Part shown: one piece after another, positions 1 through 9,545 of the stretch | Layout: each line of letters starts with the position of its first letter | Position numbering within the stretch: position 1 is the stretch's first letter | Source: Acidovorax defluvii | GTDB taxonomy: Bacteria > Pseudomonadota > Gammaproteobacteria > Burkholderiales > Burkholderiaceae_C | NCBI GenBank assembly: GCA_003268905.1 | Contig: QLTU01000002.1 | Coordinates: 101,313-165,312, forward strand | Reading direction: 5' to 3' | DNA length: 64,000 nt | The notes under the pieces: model-generated | Database searches by the model: none | Told to the model about the DNA's origin: nothing | What the model saw: only the letters and a program-made list of their open reading frames with translations | Program-made: the position numbers and the translations under genes

Positions 1-557
1 CCGCTTTCGTGCGCACCCACGGGGTTGAAATAGCGCAACCGCGCAATGCACCATTGCCCCGGCTCAGCCGCATCCACATCGGCCAGCACCTGCTCCATCA
101 TGAGCTTGCTCCAGCCGTAGGGGTTGGTGGCAGACAGCGGGAAGTCCTCGCGAATCGGCACGGTGGCAGGCTCGCCATACACCGTGGCCGACGAAGAAAA
201 CACCAGCGTGCGCACACCCGCCACCTGCATCGCACGCAGCAATGCCACCGTACCCGCCACATTGTTGTCGTAATAACGCAACGGCTCGCGCACCGACTCG
301 CCCACGGCCTTGAGCGCGGCAAAGTGGATCACGCCGTCAATGGGGTGCTGCGCGAACACCCGCGCCAGCAAATCGGCATCGCGCACGTCACCCTCGACAA
401 TAAGAGGCTGCACGCCTGTGATGCGCCCCAGCCGCTCCAGCACCGAGCGGCGGCTGTTGCCAAAGTTGTCCAGAATCAGATGGGGAATACCGGCCTGGGC
501 CAGCGCCACGCAGGTGTGCGAACCGATGAAGCCGGCTCCGCCTGTGACAAGAATCAA
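1..557 (-). CDS. galE: UDP-glucose 4-epimerase, partial (C-terminus off window)
   Basis: Short-chain dehydrogenase-type epimerase interconverting UDP-Glc/UDP-Gal, and in some members UDP-GlcNAc/UDP-GalNAc. About 185 codons are visible. The N-terminus reads ILVTGGAGFIGSH (Rossmann NAD-binding glycine motif), followed by VFSSSATVYGE with the catalytic Ser, the YGWSK catalytic Tyr/Lys motif and RYFNPVGAHESG near the window edge. The start is a TTG at 557: GAAGGAG lies about 7 nt upstream, and no ATG fits the N-terminus. The gene is divergent from pelA across an AT-rich spacer. Pel is rich in GalNAc/GalN and its synthesis needs a UDP-GlcNAc C4-epimerase (PelX in some pseudomonads), so a precursor-supply role is plausible but inferred. 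Substrate range cannot be read from this part. Confidence 0.93.
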   Translation of the reverse strand, partial: MILVTGGAGFIGSHTCVALAQAGIPHLILDNFGNSRRSVLERLGRITGVQPLIVEGDVRDADLLARVFAQHPIDGVIHFAALKAVGESVREPLRYYDNNVAGTVALLRAMQVAGVRTLVFSSSATVYGEPATVPIREDFPLSATNPYGWSKLMMEQVLADVDAAEPGQWCIARLRYFNPVGAHES

Positions 558-825
558 GTTATTACTCCTTCACGCCGGGGACGGAAAACTCCAGCCCTCA
601 GTTACAGATCTCTCTTGCAAAAAATATTATTATCTATGATCAAACGTATTTCGATATATTGATCCAATTCTTTCACTCTTAGAATTTGCGCTCACGTTCG
701 GATACCTTTTCGCGTTGCGAAGGATGCGCCTGGTGGCCGCTGCCGGCAAGAGATTCCATTCAAGACTGCGGCCACAGGCCACAACCCATTCAGTTCCGCA
801 GCCCAGGCACACCCGTTCTAGCGCC
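558..825. promoter_or_regulatory. Divergent galE/pelA control region
   Basis: The spacer between the galE TTG start and the chosen pelA ATG. A strongly AT-rich patch at about 611-665 stands out in otherwise GC-rich DNA and is the likely promoter zone for one or both genes. I could not fit a convincing -35/-10 pair with normal spacing, nor a recognisable FleQ-type operator. The part from 715 on is open in the pelA frame and could be coding if an upstream TTG were used. Confidence 0.4.
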
Positions 826-3666
826 ATGCTCTCTCTTCCAATGGTTTTCGCGTCGAGCCGGTTGCACTGGCTTGTTTACGGCCTGCTGGCCTGCCTGCTG
901 ATGATGCCGCAGGCGGCGCAGGCGGCGGCGCCCGCCGTGGCGTTGTATTACGGTCGCACCATCCCACTGGAAGAATTCAGAACCTTCGATATTGTCGTGG
1001 TCGAGCCTGACCACGGCCATGATCCCGTGCGATACCAGGCCAGCGGCAGCACACTTTATGCCTACGTATCGGTCGCAGAGGCCCACCCCTCGCGGGCCTA
1101 CTACGCAAACATCCCGCCATCATGGAAGATGGCCCGCAATGGCCAATGGAACTCGGATGTTCTTGACCAGACGCCCGAGGCTTGGCCCGATTTTTTTGCA
1201 ACCCGCGTGGTAGGGCCTTTGTGGGAACGGGGCTACAAAGGTTTTTTCCTGGACACCCTCGACTCCTACCGCCTGGCGGAAAAGTTTGACGAAACAGCCC
1301 AGCAAGAAGGCCTGGTACGGGTTATTGAAACCCTGCACCGCAGATTTCCCGGTATCCGCCTGATCCTCAACCGGGGTTTTGAGATCGTCCCGCGTGTGCG
1401 GGACAAAATCGAAATGGTGGCGGCCGAATCGCTGTACCGGGGCTGGAACGCTGGCACCCAACGTTACGAGGAAGTCAAGACCGAGGACAGTGCATGGATC
1501 CTGAACCAGTTGCGCACCATTCAGGAGCGCGACCGACTGCCCGTTCTGGCCATTGACTATGCACCGCCGCACGACCGCGCCACAGCACGCGAGACGGCGC
1601 AGCGCATCGCAGCCCACGGGTTCATCCCCTGGGTCACCGACAGCCAGCTACACACGTTGGGCGTGGGCAGCATCGAGGTGGTGCCCAGGCGCATTCTGGT
1701 GGTCTATAACGGTGCCGAGGCGGTTACCCTGAACTACACCAACGCGCACAGGTTCCTGCAGATGCCGCTGAACCACATGGGATATGCCGTGGACTATGTC
1801 GACACGCGCGAACCGCTGCCCGAAGGTGTGTACCGAGACCGCTACGCAGGCATTGCCACCTGGTTTTCAGGCTACGTTCCCTCGCAAAAAAGCAAGGCGC
1901 TGAGCCGCTGGCTGTTGGCGCGGGTTGCCGAGGGCATGCCCCTGACCGTCATGGACGACTTTGGTTTTCAGCCCGACCGCGACTGGACCGCACAAATGGG
2001 CATTCAGGCAGCGAACGTGGAATCGCTAGGTGCACTGCGCACCGTGCGTGAGCACGCCATGATGGGTTTCGAAACCCCCACGCCAGCACCCAGCCGCGAC
2101 TACTCCCCCGTGCAACTGACGGGAGACATGGGCGCAGGGGCCACACCCCTGGTGGAGTTGCAGGACGCGCGCGGCCAAGTTTTTGTCGGTGGCGCACTCA
2201 TGCCCTGGGGAGGCTTTGCACTCAACCCTTTTCTCGTGGCCGAACTGCCCGGTACGGAGCAGCAACGCTGGGTAATAGATCCCTTTGCTTTTCTGACCCA
2301 GTCATTGCGCCTGGAGCCCCTACCCGTGCCAGACGTCACGACCGAAAATGGCCGACGCCTGCTGATGGTGCATGTGGATGGCGACGGCTTTCCCTCACGG
2401 GCCGAAATGGCTGGCAGCCCGTTTGCCGCCGAGGTTTTACTCAAGGAAGTGTTCGAGAAATACCGCATTCCCCAGACCATGTCGGTCATTGAGGCCGAAG
2501 TGGCACCGCATGGTCTTTTTCCAGAGAAAAGCGCGCAACTCGAAGAGATCGCCCAGCGCATGTTTCGGCTGCCGCACATCGAAATCGCCACCCACAGTTT
2601 CTCTCACCCGTTCCTGTGGGATCAGAGCAACAAGCATGGCATCTTTATGGAAGAAACCCAGAAAGACTACCACCTCGATCTGCCCGGCTACACCTTCAAC
2701 CTGGAGCGTGAAATCGTGGGCTCGTCGGATTACATTCGCCAGCGCCTCGCGCCAGCGGGCAAGCCGGTGCGCATCATGCTGTGGACGGGCGACACGGCCC
2801 CCAGCGCCGAAGCACTGGCTGTTGCCGAGCGCGCCGGGCTACTGAATATGAACGGCGGCGACACCTTCATTTCTCGCAGCCACCCCTCTCTCACAGCGGT
2901 GCGCAGCCCTGGCATTCACAAGGGCGGATACCTGCAGGTCTTTGCCCCCATCACCAACGAGAACATCTACACCAACCTCTGGCAGGGGCCTTTTTACGGT
3001 TTTGAGCGCGCCATTGAAACCTTTGAGATGACAGACAAGCCCCGGCGCATCAAGGCTGTCGATATTTACTACCACACCTACTCCGCCAGCAAGCGGGCGG
3101 GTCTGAATGCGCTGCACAAGGTCTATCGCTGGGCGCTGTCGCAGCCGCTTCACCCGGTGTTCAACTCGGAATACATCCGCAAGGTGCAGGATTTTTACGG
3201 CTACACGATCGCGCGCGACGGGAAAGGCTGGCGCGTGCGCGGCACGGGCGAGCTGCGCACCCTGCGGCTGCCCCCCCAATGGGGTGCCCCTGCTCTGGCG
3301 GAAAGCCAGAACGTGGCTGGCTACCACGCGGGCGTGGAGGGCACCTACCTGCACCTGGCCGGCGGCCAAGCCTGGTTCAAGACGCAAGACGCAGCCACCG
3401 CCCTGCCCCAGACCTACCTGCACGAAGCCAATGCTCGTGTTCAGGACTGGCGCAGCAGCACCGACGGCACACGCACCGAGTTCACACTCAAGGGGCATGT
3501 GCCGTTGCAATTCGGCGTGGCCATGGCATCCAGCAGATGCCAGGTCCGAGCCAACGGACGGACGCTTTCGCCCGCTCGCACGACCGCTCCCGCACGAGTC
3601 GATATCCAGACCTTCCAGCTGACCCATGCTTCCGCGCATATCCAGATCCTCTGCCCCGGCCGTTGA
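826..3666 (+). CDS. pelA: Pel polysaccharide hydrolase/deacetylase PelA
   Basis: Periplasmic bifunctional enzyme that deacetylates and cleaves Pel during export. The chosen ATG gives 946 residues, close to the roughly 948 of Pseudomonas PelA, and a signal peptide ending near QAAQAA. The N-terminal glycoside hydrolase domain (GH166 type) has FFLDTLDS and a candidate catalytic Glu in VAAESLY. A middle Rossmann-like region follows. The CE4-like deacetylase domain has HVDGDGF (Asp about 518/520) and THSFSH (His about 590/594); this spacing matches the metal-binding Asp/His/His of the family. A beta-rich C-terminus ends the protein. An upstream in-frame TTG (715) would add 37 residues before the signal peptide and is unlikely; ATG 841 is an alternative. 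The 3' end overlaps pelB by 41 bases. Both active sites look intact. Confidence 0.95.
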   Translation: MLSLPMVFASSRLHWLVYGLLACLLMMPQAAQAAAPAVALYYGRTIPLEEFRTFDIVVVEPDHGHDPVRYQASGSTLYAYVSVAEAHPSRAYYANIPPSWKMARNGQWNSDVLDQTPEAWPDFFATRVVGPLWERGYKGFFLDTLDSYRLAEKFDETAQQEGLVRVIETLHRRFPGIRLILNRGFEIVPRVRDKIEMVAAESLYRGWNAGTQRYEEVKTEDSAWILNQLRTIQERDRLPVLAIDYAPPHDRATARETAQRIAAHGFIPWVTDSQLHTLGVGSIEVVPRRILVVYNGAEAVTLNYTNAHRFLQMPLNHMGYAVDYVDTREPLPEGVYRDRYAGIATWFSGYVPSQKSKALSRWLLARVAEGMPLTVMDDFGFQPDRDWTAQMGIQAANVESLGALRTVREHAMMGFETPTPAPSRDYSPVQLTGDMGAGATPLVELQDARGQVFVGGALMPWGGFALNPFLVAELPGTEQQRWVIDPFAFLTQSLRLEPLPVPDVTTENGRRLLMVHVDGDGFPSRAEMAGSPFAAEVLLKEVFEKYRIPQTMSVIEAEVAPHGLFPEKSAQLEEIAQRMFRLPHIEIATHSFSHPFLWDQSNKHGIFMEETQKDYHLDLPGYTFNLEREIVGSSDYIRQRLAPAGKPVRIMLWTGDTAPSAEALAVAERAGLLNMNGGDTFISRSHPSLTAVRSPGIHKGGYLQVFAPITNENIYTNLWQGPFYGFERAIETFEMTDKPRRIKAVDIYYHTYSASKRAGLNALHKVYRWALSQPLHPVFNSEYIRKVQDFYGYTIARDGKGWRVRGTGELRTLRLPPQWGAPALAESQNVAGYHAGVEGTYLHLAGGQAWFKTQDAATALPQTYLHEANARVQDWRSSTDGTRTEFTLKGHVPLQFGVAMASSRCQVRANGRTLSPARTTAPARVDIQTFQLTHASAHIQILCPGR

Positions 3667-6600
3667 ACGCCCCGTTCTCGCACCGCACTCGCTGACGATC
3701 CTGCTGGCAGGTATGGTTTGTGCCGCGCTGTGGCTGCTGTATCCGCGCCAAGACCTGGAGCGGCGCCTGGCCAGTGCCCAGGATGACTCTGCCTTGTCCA
3801 CCACCTACCTGAACAACCTGCTGCGAAGTGATCCGGACAATCCGCAGTTGCGGCTGCTGCTGGCCCAGCGCCAGGCGGCGCAAGGCGAAGTGGAGCAGGT
3901 GCGCAAGACATTGCAACCCGCCACCGCCTCCAACAATCAACGGCTTCACCGCGAGGCCGTATTGACCCTCTGGGAAGCCACGTTCAACAGGTACCAGAAA
4001 ACGCCCCCTCAGGACAAGGCCGCACGTGGCGCCTTGCACAAGGATCTGACACAACAACTCACCGCACTGCTGCAGGAAGAATGGCCCCTGGCACAGCATC
4101 AGCAACTGATACGACAAGCCTTCTTGCTGGGAGCGCGCGCCGAAGGCATCACACTGCTGAGAGCGCTGGCTTTGCGCGAAAAGCAGCCAGGCAAGGCGGC
4201 AGCAATTTACGAAAGCGCCGCACGCGAAGCCCTCGCAACCTCGAACTATCAGCTCTGCGCCGAGCTTTACATACTGGCCCGTCGGTCGGCGCCCGATGCC
4301 CAAAGTGCCAAAAACCATTACCTGTCGGCGGTGGCAGCGATGCAATCCAGCGGGAGGGCCGAGGCAGCCCTGGAGCTGGCGGAGCGCGAGCTGGGCGACC
4401 TCCATGACGACCCCGAAACCCTGCGCGTTGTGGTGCAGCTGGCGCGTGCGGCCGGACGGCCGGACATCGCCGAGCGTTACATCAAACAACTCCTGCGCCT
4501 GGCGCTCATGCTGCAATGGCAGCAACAGAATGTGGCCGAGGCCGTGCAATCCATGCCGCTCGCACTGCAGCCCACCATAGCTCGGAACGCCAACCCGGCA
4601 CCTTCGCCGCGTTACGAAGACCGCGCCTATCTCCTGGACCCGGCGCTACTGCGCACCCCTTCAAGTCCATATGTCGAGGGCAGCGCGCACTTCGTTCGCA
4701 CCAACCAGAAACAGATGGCCGACACGAAGGCCGGCCCCGGCCTGCCGTTTGACGACAAAACCTACACCCTGGGATACAGCGTATTTCTGGAAAACAGGAA
4801 TCTGGAGGACGCGTGGCTGGTAGCGCGGGCAGCCGTGCAGCAGGCCCCCCACAACATGGTCTGGCGTGAACGCCTGGCCCAGGTCTCGGAATGGACTCTG
4901 CGCCTCGAAGTGGCGCTGGAACACTGGCTCGCGCTGGCGCGGCGCACCCAGAAAGATGCGGCCTGGCAGGCTGTTTTGCGCTTGGCACCCGGCCAGTTTG
5001 ACGATGCCGCACTCCTTGAGGCCCTGCACTTTGAACTCAGGCGCAAGCCTGGAAAAGAAACCTTGGTGATGGAGCTCGTAGCCGCATACGAGCGCGTTGG
5101 CACACCCCAGCCCGCCATTGATTACCTGCGCCAGCAGGCGCCAACGCCCCGCACACTCGAAATGCTGGCAGGCCTGGCCCAGCGGGCCGGCGACCTTGAA
5201 ACCGCCCTCGAAAGCTGGCAACGGCTGTTCCAGGATCCCGCCCGTATCACCCCGGAACTGGCCATGCGTGCGGCCGTCCTGGCGCTGCTGCGTGGACAGG
5301 GCCAGCAAGGTCTTGCGTGGCTCGATGCCGCCCAGAGCAAGGTCACCCCCCAAACCGAAAATGCACCAGCCTTCTGGCGCCTCACCGCTCAGCTCGCGGA
5401 CACACAGCAAAAGGACACCCTGGCAACGCTGGCCTACCGGAAGCTGCTGGACACGGAGGATGCGGACATCGGAGATTTTGACGCCCTGATCCGCATCCTT
5501 CAGACTGAACATCCGCTGGAAGCCGCTGCCATCGCCACCCTGGCATGGGATCGCTACGACGAGCCACGCCACCTGGTGCTGGCCCTCACGCTGTATGTCA
5601 ACCGCAACCAATGGGCCGACGCCAGGCGCCTGGTGGGCCAACTCGACCCATCACCGCAGGCCAGCCGCCGCGCGCTGACGCGCCTGCGCAAGGAGCCCGA
5701 GTTCCTGAGACTGGTCGGCACCTATTACCAGAACACAGGTCAGCACCAACAGGCTCGCCAGTACTATGAGGCGGGGCTGAGGGCGGCGCCCCAATCGTCC
5801 GCCATGCGCCAGGCACTGTTGTGGCTGTTCATCGACAGCAACGACACCGTCGCCTTGCGCGATCTGCTGGCCCGGCACGAGCCTGAATGGAGCCAGGACG
5901 AGGAGGTGCACGACGCCCTTGCTTCTGCCCACCAGGCCCTCTCGCGGCCCACAGTGGCGCTGCAACGATACCTTCAGCCAAGGCTTGCATCGCACCAGAC
6001 CGACCTGCTGTGGCTCATGAACTACGCCGATATCCTGGAGCAGAACCAGCATCCCGATCGCGCCTGGCGACTGCGCAGGCACTTGCTGTCCGCCGAGTGG
6101 CAAAAGGCCCGCCAGAGTGAACCCGGCCACCAGCTTGACCACGCACAGGCCCGCGCGCGCTGGCTCACCGAAGAAGGACTGGATGAAGTGCGGCGCCTGG
6201 CCCGCGCGCGCCTGCAACTCATGCAGCGCCCGGGCGATGCGGGACTGCAAACGCTGCGCGAACTGCTGCGACTGGATCGCGATGCACGCGGCGGGCTTTC
6301 CAATGCAGCCGCTGAAACGGCCATCGGCTGGCTGCAGGATGCGGGCGAATACACAGCGGAGCGCGGCTTCCTGTGGCATCAATATGCGCGCAGCCACAGC
6401 CTGCGCGCCAACCGTCCCTTGTGGGCCGATATCACCTTGGCGCTGGCCGAAAAGGACAAGGCCGCAACAGGGCAGTTGCTGGAAACCTTTGACGAGCGCC
6501 TGCCCCGCTATGACCGCATCAATGCAGCGACAACCGTGGGCGACGTCCGGCGGGCGCAGACCGCTGCCTTCGAAACCCAGGGCGACCAGCCCGACGACTC

Positions 6601-7633
6601 GTCCATCCACCTGCAACTGACAGAGAACCTGCTGGCGTTCAGCGACCATGCCGGCGCCGAGGCGGCCTCACGGCAACTCGACGGTGTCAACGAACGCGAA
6701 ACCAGTGCGCAATGGCATCTGGCACTCAATCCCCGGCTTTTCCTGGACCTCAAGCTCCAGAATATTGACCGGCGCGCCCCTGCCCCCCAAACCGTCTACA
6801 ACCCCTCGCCAGAGAATGCGCTGCAGGCAGAGTTGCGCTGGCTGCACAACAACGGAAGCACCCTGGTGCGCCTCGCCCGACGAGAAAGCCTGACCGGCTA
6901 CACCCCCTTGCAGCTCGAACAGGAACTGCGCCTGGATGACCGGCTGGCGTTGCGACTGGACCTGGGTACACAGTTGCCGACCCAGGAAAGCCTCGTTTTG
7001 CGCATGGGTGGCATGAAAAACCGCCTGGGTGCCAGCCTGCGCTACCAGCCCACAAGGCTCGACCAGTTCGTTATCGAGCACTGGCGCGACAAGTACCAGC
7101 TGCAGACTGGCGGCCACCTCGGCAGCGGCCGTAACACCTCCCTCAGCTACACCCATACCTACCGGCTGGATGCCCCCACGGTGGACGTTGGCGCCTTCTG
7201 GTCAAGCCATGCCTACCGCCGCAACGATCCGGCGGGGCTGGCCGGCGCAGACCTTGCGTACATTCGCTACCTGCCGCCACAGGCCCTGCCGGCGGGGGCA
7301 GGCTACTTCCTGCCCGACAATTTCAACTTTTATGGCGTACAGCTGACCACCAACATGCGCTTTGAACGTGATTACACGCGGGCGATGCGCCCCTTTGCGG
7401 CTATTGCACGCACATGGCATAGCCAGCAAGGCCCTGGCTACAGCGTGCGTCTGGGGTTGGCTGGCAGCGTGCTGGGCACCGACCACCTGAGCCTGCTCTG
7501 GAGCGTGGGCAAGTCCGGAGCGCAGTCACCCGGCCTGACCCGCGAAATTCAGCTGATCTACCGCAACCATTACTGCCCCCCCCTTCAAGGTACATCACCA
7601 TGCGCCACACATCCCGCCCCTTGCCCCGACTAA
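3626..7633 (+). CDS. pelB: Pel outer-membrane export porin/TPR scaffold PelB
   Basis: Outer-membrane protein that carries Pel out of the cell, with a periplasmic TPR superhelix that binds PelA. 1335 residues. One hydrophobic segment lies at residues 20-38. A long run of helical TPR-like repeats rich in Ala, Leu, Gln and Arg follows to about residue 1000. The C-terminal 300 residues have alternating beta-strand patterns typical of a 16-strand barrel. It is larger than Pseudomonas PelB (about 1190), consistent with extra TPRs. The barrel appears to finish at about IQLIYRNHY, after which a short Cys/Pro-rich tail runs over an 8-C tract and 34 bases into pelC. PelB diverges fast in sequence; the call rests on architecture and position between pelA and pelC. 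Confidence 0.93.
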   Translation: MLPRISRSSAPAVERPVLAPHSLTILLAGMVCAALWLLYPRQDLERRLASAQDDSALSTTYLNNLLRSDPDNPQLRLLLAQRQAAQGEVEQVRKTLQPATASNNQRLHREAVLTLWEATFNRYQKTPPQDKAARGALHKDLTQQLTALLQEEWPLAQHQQLIRQAFLLGARAEGITLLRALALREKQPGKAAAIYESAAREALATSNYQLCAELYILARRSAPDAQSAKNHYLSAVAAMQSSGRAEAALELAERELGDLHDDPETLRVVVQLARAAGRPDIAERYIKQLLRLALMLQWQQQNVAEAVQSMPLALQPTIARNANPAPSPRYEDRAYLLDPALLRTPSSPYVEGSAHFVRTNQKQMADTKAGPGLPFDDKTYTLGYSVFLENRNLEDAWLVARAAVQQAPHNMVWRERLAQVSEWTLRLEVALEHWLALARRTQKDAAWQAVLRLAPGQFDDAALLEALHFELRRKPGKETLVMELVAAYERVGTPQPAIDYLRQQAPTPRTLEMLAGLAQRAGDLETALESWQRLFQDPARITPELAMRAAVLALLRGQGQQGLAWLDAAQSKVTPQTENAPAFWRLTAQLADTQQKDTLATLAYRKLLDTEDADIGDFDALIRILQTEHPLEAAAIATLAWDRYDEPRHLVLALTLYVNRNQWADARRLVGQLDPSPQASRRALTRLRKEPEFLRLVGTYYQNTGQHQQARQYYEAGLRAAPQSSAMRQALLWLFIDSNDTVALRDLLARHEPEWSQDEEVHDALASAHQALSRPTVALQRYLQPRLASHQTDLLWLMNYADILEQNQHPDRAWRLRRHLLSAEWQKARQSEPGHQLDHAQARARWLTEEGLDEVRRLARARLQLMQRPGDAGLQTLRELLRLDRDARGGLSNAAAETAIGWLQDAGEYTAERGFLWHQYARSHSLRANRPLWADITLALAEKDKAATGQLLETFDERLPRYDRINAATTVGDVRRAQTAAFETQGDQPDDSSIHLQLTENLLAFSDHAGAEAASRQLDGVNERETSAQWHLALNPRLFLDLKLQNIDRRAPAPQTVYNPSPENALQAELRWLHNNGSTLVRLARRESLTGYTPLQLEQELRLDDRLALRLDLGTQLPTQESLVLRMGGMKNRLGASLRYQPTRLDQFVIEHWRDKYQLQTGGHLGSGRNTSLSYTHTYRLDAPTVDVGAFWSSHAYRRNDPAGLAGADLAYIRYLPPQALPAGAGYFLPDNFNFYGVQLTTNMRFERDYTRAMRPFAAIARTWHSQQGPGYSVRLGLAGSVLGTDHLSLLWSVGKSGAQSPGLTREIQLIYRNHYCPPLQGTSPCATHPAPCPD
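7576..7583 (+). repeat. C8 homopolymer at the pelB/pelC junction
   Basis: Eight consecutive C near the 3' end of pelB, just past the presumed last barrel strand. A one-base gain would bring the pelB frame into the pelC frame; a one-base loss would read through pelB's stop in the third frame. It is short for a phase-variable tract. Confidence 0.8.
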
Positions 7634-8151
7634 AAACCCTGGCCTGCACCGCATTGCTGGCCCTGCTGGCGGCTTGCTCTACGGTTGATCGCGGCAAGCC
7701 ACCCGCGCTGGAGAGCGCCGCCACCTGGGCGGTGCTCCCCTTTGCCAACCACACCGAGACACCCTTGGCGGGCAACCGCGCCGAGGCCATTGCCGAGGCC
7801 CTGCTGCACGCTCAGGGCGTGGGCCAGGTCAAGCGCTACCAGGGCAACACGCAGCAAGAAGCTCTGTTCGACGCGGGTTCGCCGCGACGGCTGGAGGAAG
7901 CACTGGCCTGGGCCCGCGAACAGAAGGTGCGTTACGCCGTCGTCGGTGCGGTGGATGAATGGCGCTACAAAGTGGGCGTGGATGGGGAGCCGGCTGCTGG
8001 CATCACCCTGCAAATCATTGACGTAGGTACGGGCGACACGCTCTGGAGCGGTGCGGGCGGCAAGAGCGGCTGGAGCCGGGAAGCCCTGTCCGCCGTGGGG
8101 CAGAAACTCATTCGTGAGTTGCTTCAATCCGGACTTGCCGGCGCGCGCTGA
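7600..8151 (+). CDS. pelC: Pel export outer-membrane lipoprotein PelC
   Basis: Small lipoprotein that in Pseudomonas forms a dodecameric ring under the PelB barrel and funnels cationic Pel to the pore. 183 residues. The N-terminus MRHTSRPLPRLKTLACTALL leads to the lipobox LLAAC. The rest has the CsgG/TolB-like fold pattern: AVLPFANHTETP strand, paired helices over GNRAEAIAEALL, and a late ALSAVGQKLIRELL helix. The ATG at 7600 has CAAGG about 9 nt upstream and overlaps the pelB 3' end. Length and place match the family (about 170). Confidence 0.93.
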   Translation: MRHTSRPLPRLKTLACTALLALLAACSTVDRGKPPALESAATWAVLPFANHTETPLAGNRAEAIAEALLHAQGVGQVKRYQGNTQQEALFDAGSPRRLEEALAWAREQKVRYAVVGAVDEWRYKVGVDGEPAAGITLQIIDVGTGDTLWSGAGGKSGWSREALSAVGQKLIRELLQSGLAGAR

Positions 8152-8168
8152 AGAATCGCTCCCTTGCC

Positions 8169-9545
8169 ATGCCCACTGCGACCACCAGGGATCAACCCAA
8201 TGCCCCGGAACCCCAGCACCTGCCCAGAACGCCCAACAACGTAGGCTACACGGGGTCCCCACTGGGCAAGCTGACGGCTACCGGCGTTGCTCCATGGGTT
8301 GTGCTGCTCGAAATCTTGCTGATTCCGCTGGTCGCCCTGGCCATTGGCTTGCTTGTCAACCCGCAAGACCCGTTGTGGATTCATTCGGAATTCCATTGGA
8401 CATGGCTTGCACCGGTACTTGTGGCGCTGCGTTATGGTCCATTGCCCGGGCTGAGCGCGGCCGGTGTGCTGCTGGCGAGCTGGCTGGCCCTGAACCGCGG
8501 GCACTTCGACCAGTTTCCCCAAGTTTTTTTTCTGGGCGGCCTGATCATCGTGATGCTGGTGGGCGAGTTCTCCAGCCTGTGGAGGGCCCGAACCCGGCGC
8601 GCTGAGACGGTGCAGCATTACCTGAACCAGCGCATGGAGCACCTGATTCGACAGTATTACGTGCTGCGACTGTCCCATGACCGGCTGGAACAGGAGCTGA
8701 TAGGGCGCCCCATGTCGATGCGCGACGCACTCAAAACCCTGCGCGGGCTGGGCAGCGTGCAAGCCGACGCACAAACCCTGCTACGCCTTCTGGCGCAATA
8801 TTGCCAAATCAGTGCTGCGGCGCTGTATCACTTGGAGAACCAGCAACTTGCAGCCGAACCCCTGGCCCGCATCGGATCTCCCATCGCCCTGCACTGCGAA
8901 GACCCGCTGGTACGCCAGGCCCTGGAGACGGGAAAGCTCTGCCACGTGGCCCAGGTAACTGCGGAGCAACAAACCAGCCGCTATCTTGTAGCAGCCCCCT
9001 TGCTGGACCTGGGCGGCGATATCTACGGCATATTGCTGGTCGATGAGATGCCATTTTTCTCGGTACAAGAAGAGAACCTGCAGACCATCAACCTGCTGCT
9101 GGGCTACTACACCGACGGACTGTCCACCCAGGCACTGGCCCAGCCACTGCAGCAGGCTCTCCCCGCATGCCCATCAGAGTTTGCATTTGAGACGCATCGC
9201 CTGTGGCGCATGCACCAAAAAGCTGGCGTGCCCAGCATCATCGTGGCACTGGAGTTCACCCCCTCTGCCGTTGAGCGCGACATGCCGCAACAACTGTTGC
9301 GCCAGCGGCGGCTGATGGATGAAACCTGGCTGATTCAAGGCCCCGGCCGCCAGGTGCTGGCCGTGCTGATGCCACTGGGCGATGCGCCCACTGCAGAGGG
9401 CTTTCTGGCCCGGCTGGAGCGCTGGATCCACCAGAAGGAGGGCATTTCACTCGCCGACGCCGGCGTTTTCCCGCACCAGCTGCCACTGGGCACTACTCCG
9501 CCTCTGGCCACGTTGCAGCGCCTGCACGGAATCGCGCATGCTTAG
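8169..9545 (+). CDS. pelD: c-di-GMP receptor PelD
   Basis: Inner-membrane c-di-GMP receptor that switches on Pel synthesis. 458 residues. Two pairs of hydrophobic segments at about 40-63, 78-90, 96-108 and 118-132 match the four transmembrane helices of PelD. A helical linker, a GAF domain (about 185-315) and a degenerate GGDEF domain with no GGDEF catalytic motif follow. An RxxD-type inhibitory site is visible as R381-L-M-D384, the expected place for c-di-GMP contacts. Starts 17 bases after pelC; its end overlaps pelE. The retained RxxD suggests that Pel output here is controlled after translation by c-di-GMP. Confidence 0.93.
   Translation: MPTATTRDQPNAPEPQHLPRTPNNVGYTGSPLGKLTATGVAPWVVLLEILLIPLVALAIGLLVNPQDPLWIHSEFHWTWLAPVLVALRYGPLPGLSAAGVLLASWLALNRGHFDQFPQVFFLGGLIIVMLVGEFSSLWRARTRRAETVQHYLNQRMEHLIRQYYVLRLSHDRLEQELIGRPMSMRDALKTLRGLGSVQADAQTLLRLLAQYCQISAAALYHLENQQLAAEPLARIGSPIALHCEDPLVRQALETGKLCHVAQVTAEQQTSRYLVAAPLLDLGGDIYGILLVDEMPFFSVQEENLQTINLLLGYYTDGLSTQALAQPLQQALPACPSEFAFETHRLWRMHQKAGVPSIIVALEFTPSAVERDMPQQLLRQRRLMDETWLIQGPGRQVLAVLMPLGDAPTAEGFLARLERWIHQKEGISLADAGVFPHQLPLGTTPPLATLQRLHGIAHA

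Noticed and set aside
651-660. TATATT upstream of pelA as a -10 box
   Set aside because: No acceptable -35 hexamer at 16-18 bases and it is far from the chosen start.
715-825. Longer PelA from an upstream TTG
   Set aside because: It would put 37 basic residues before a normal signal peptide; length and signal fit the ATG at 826 better.
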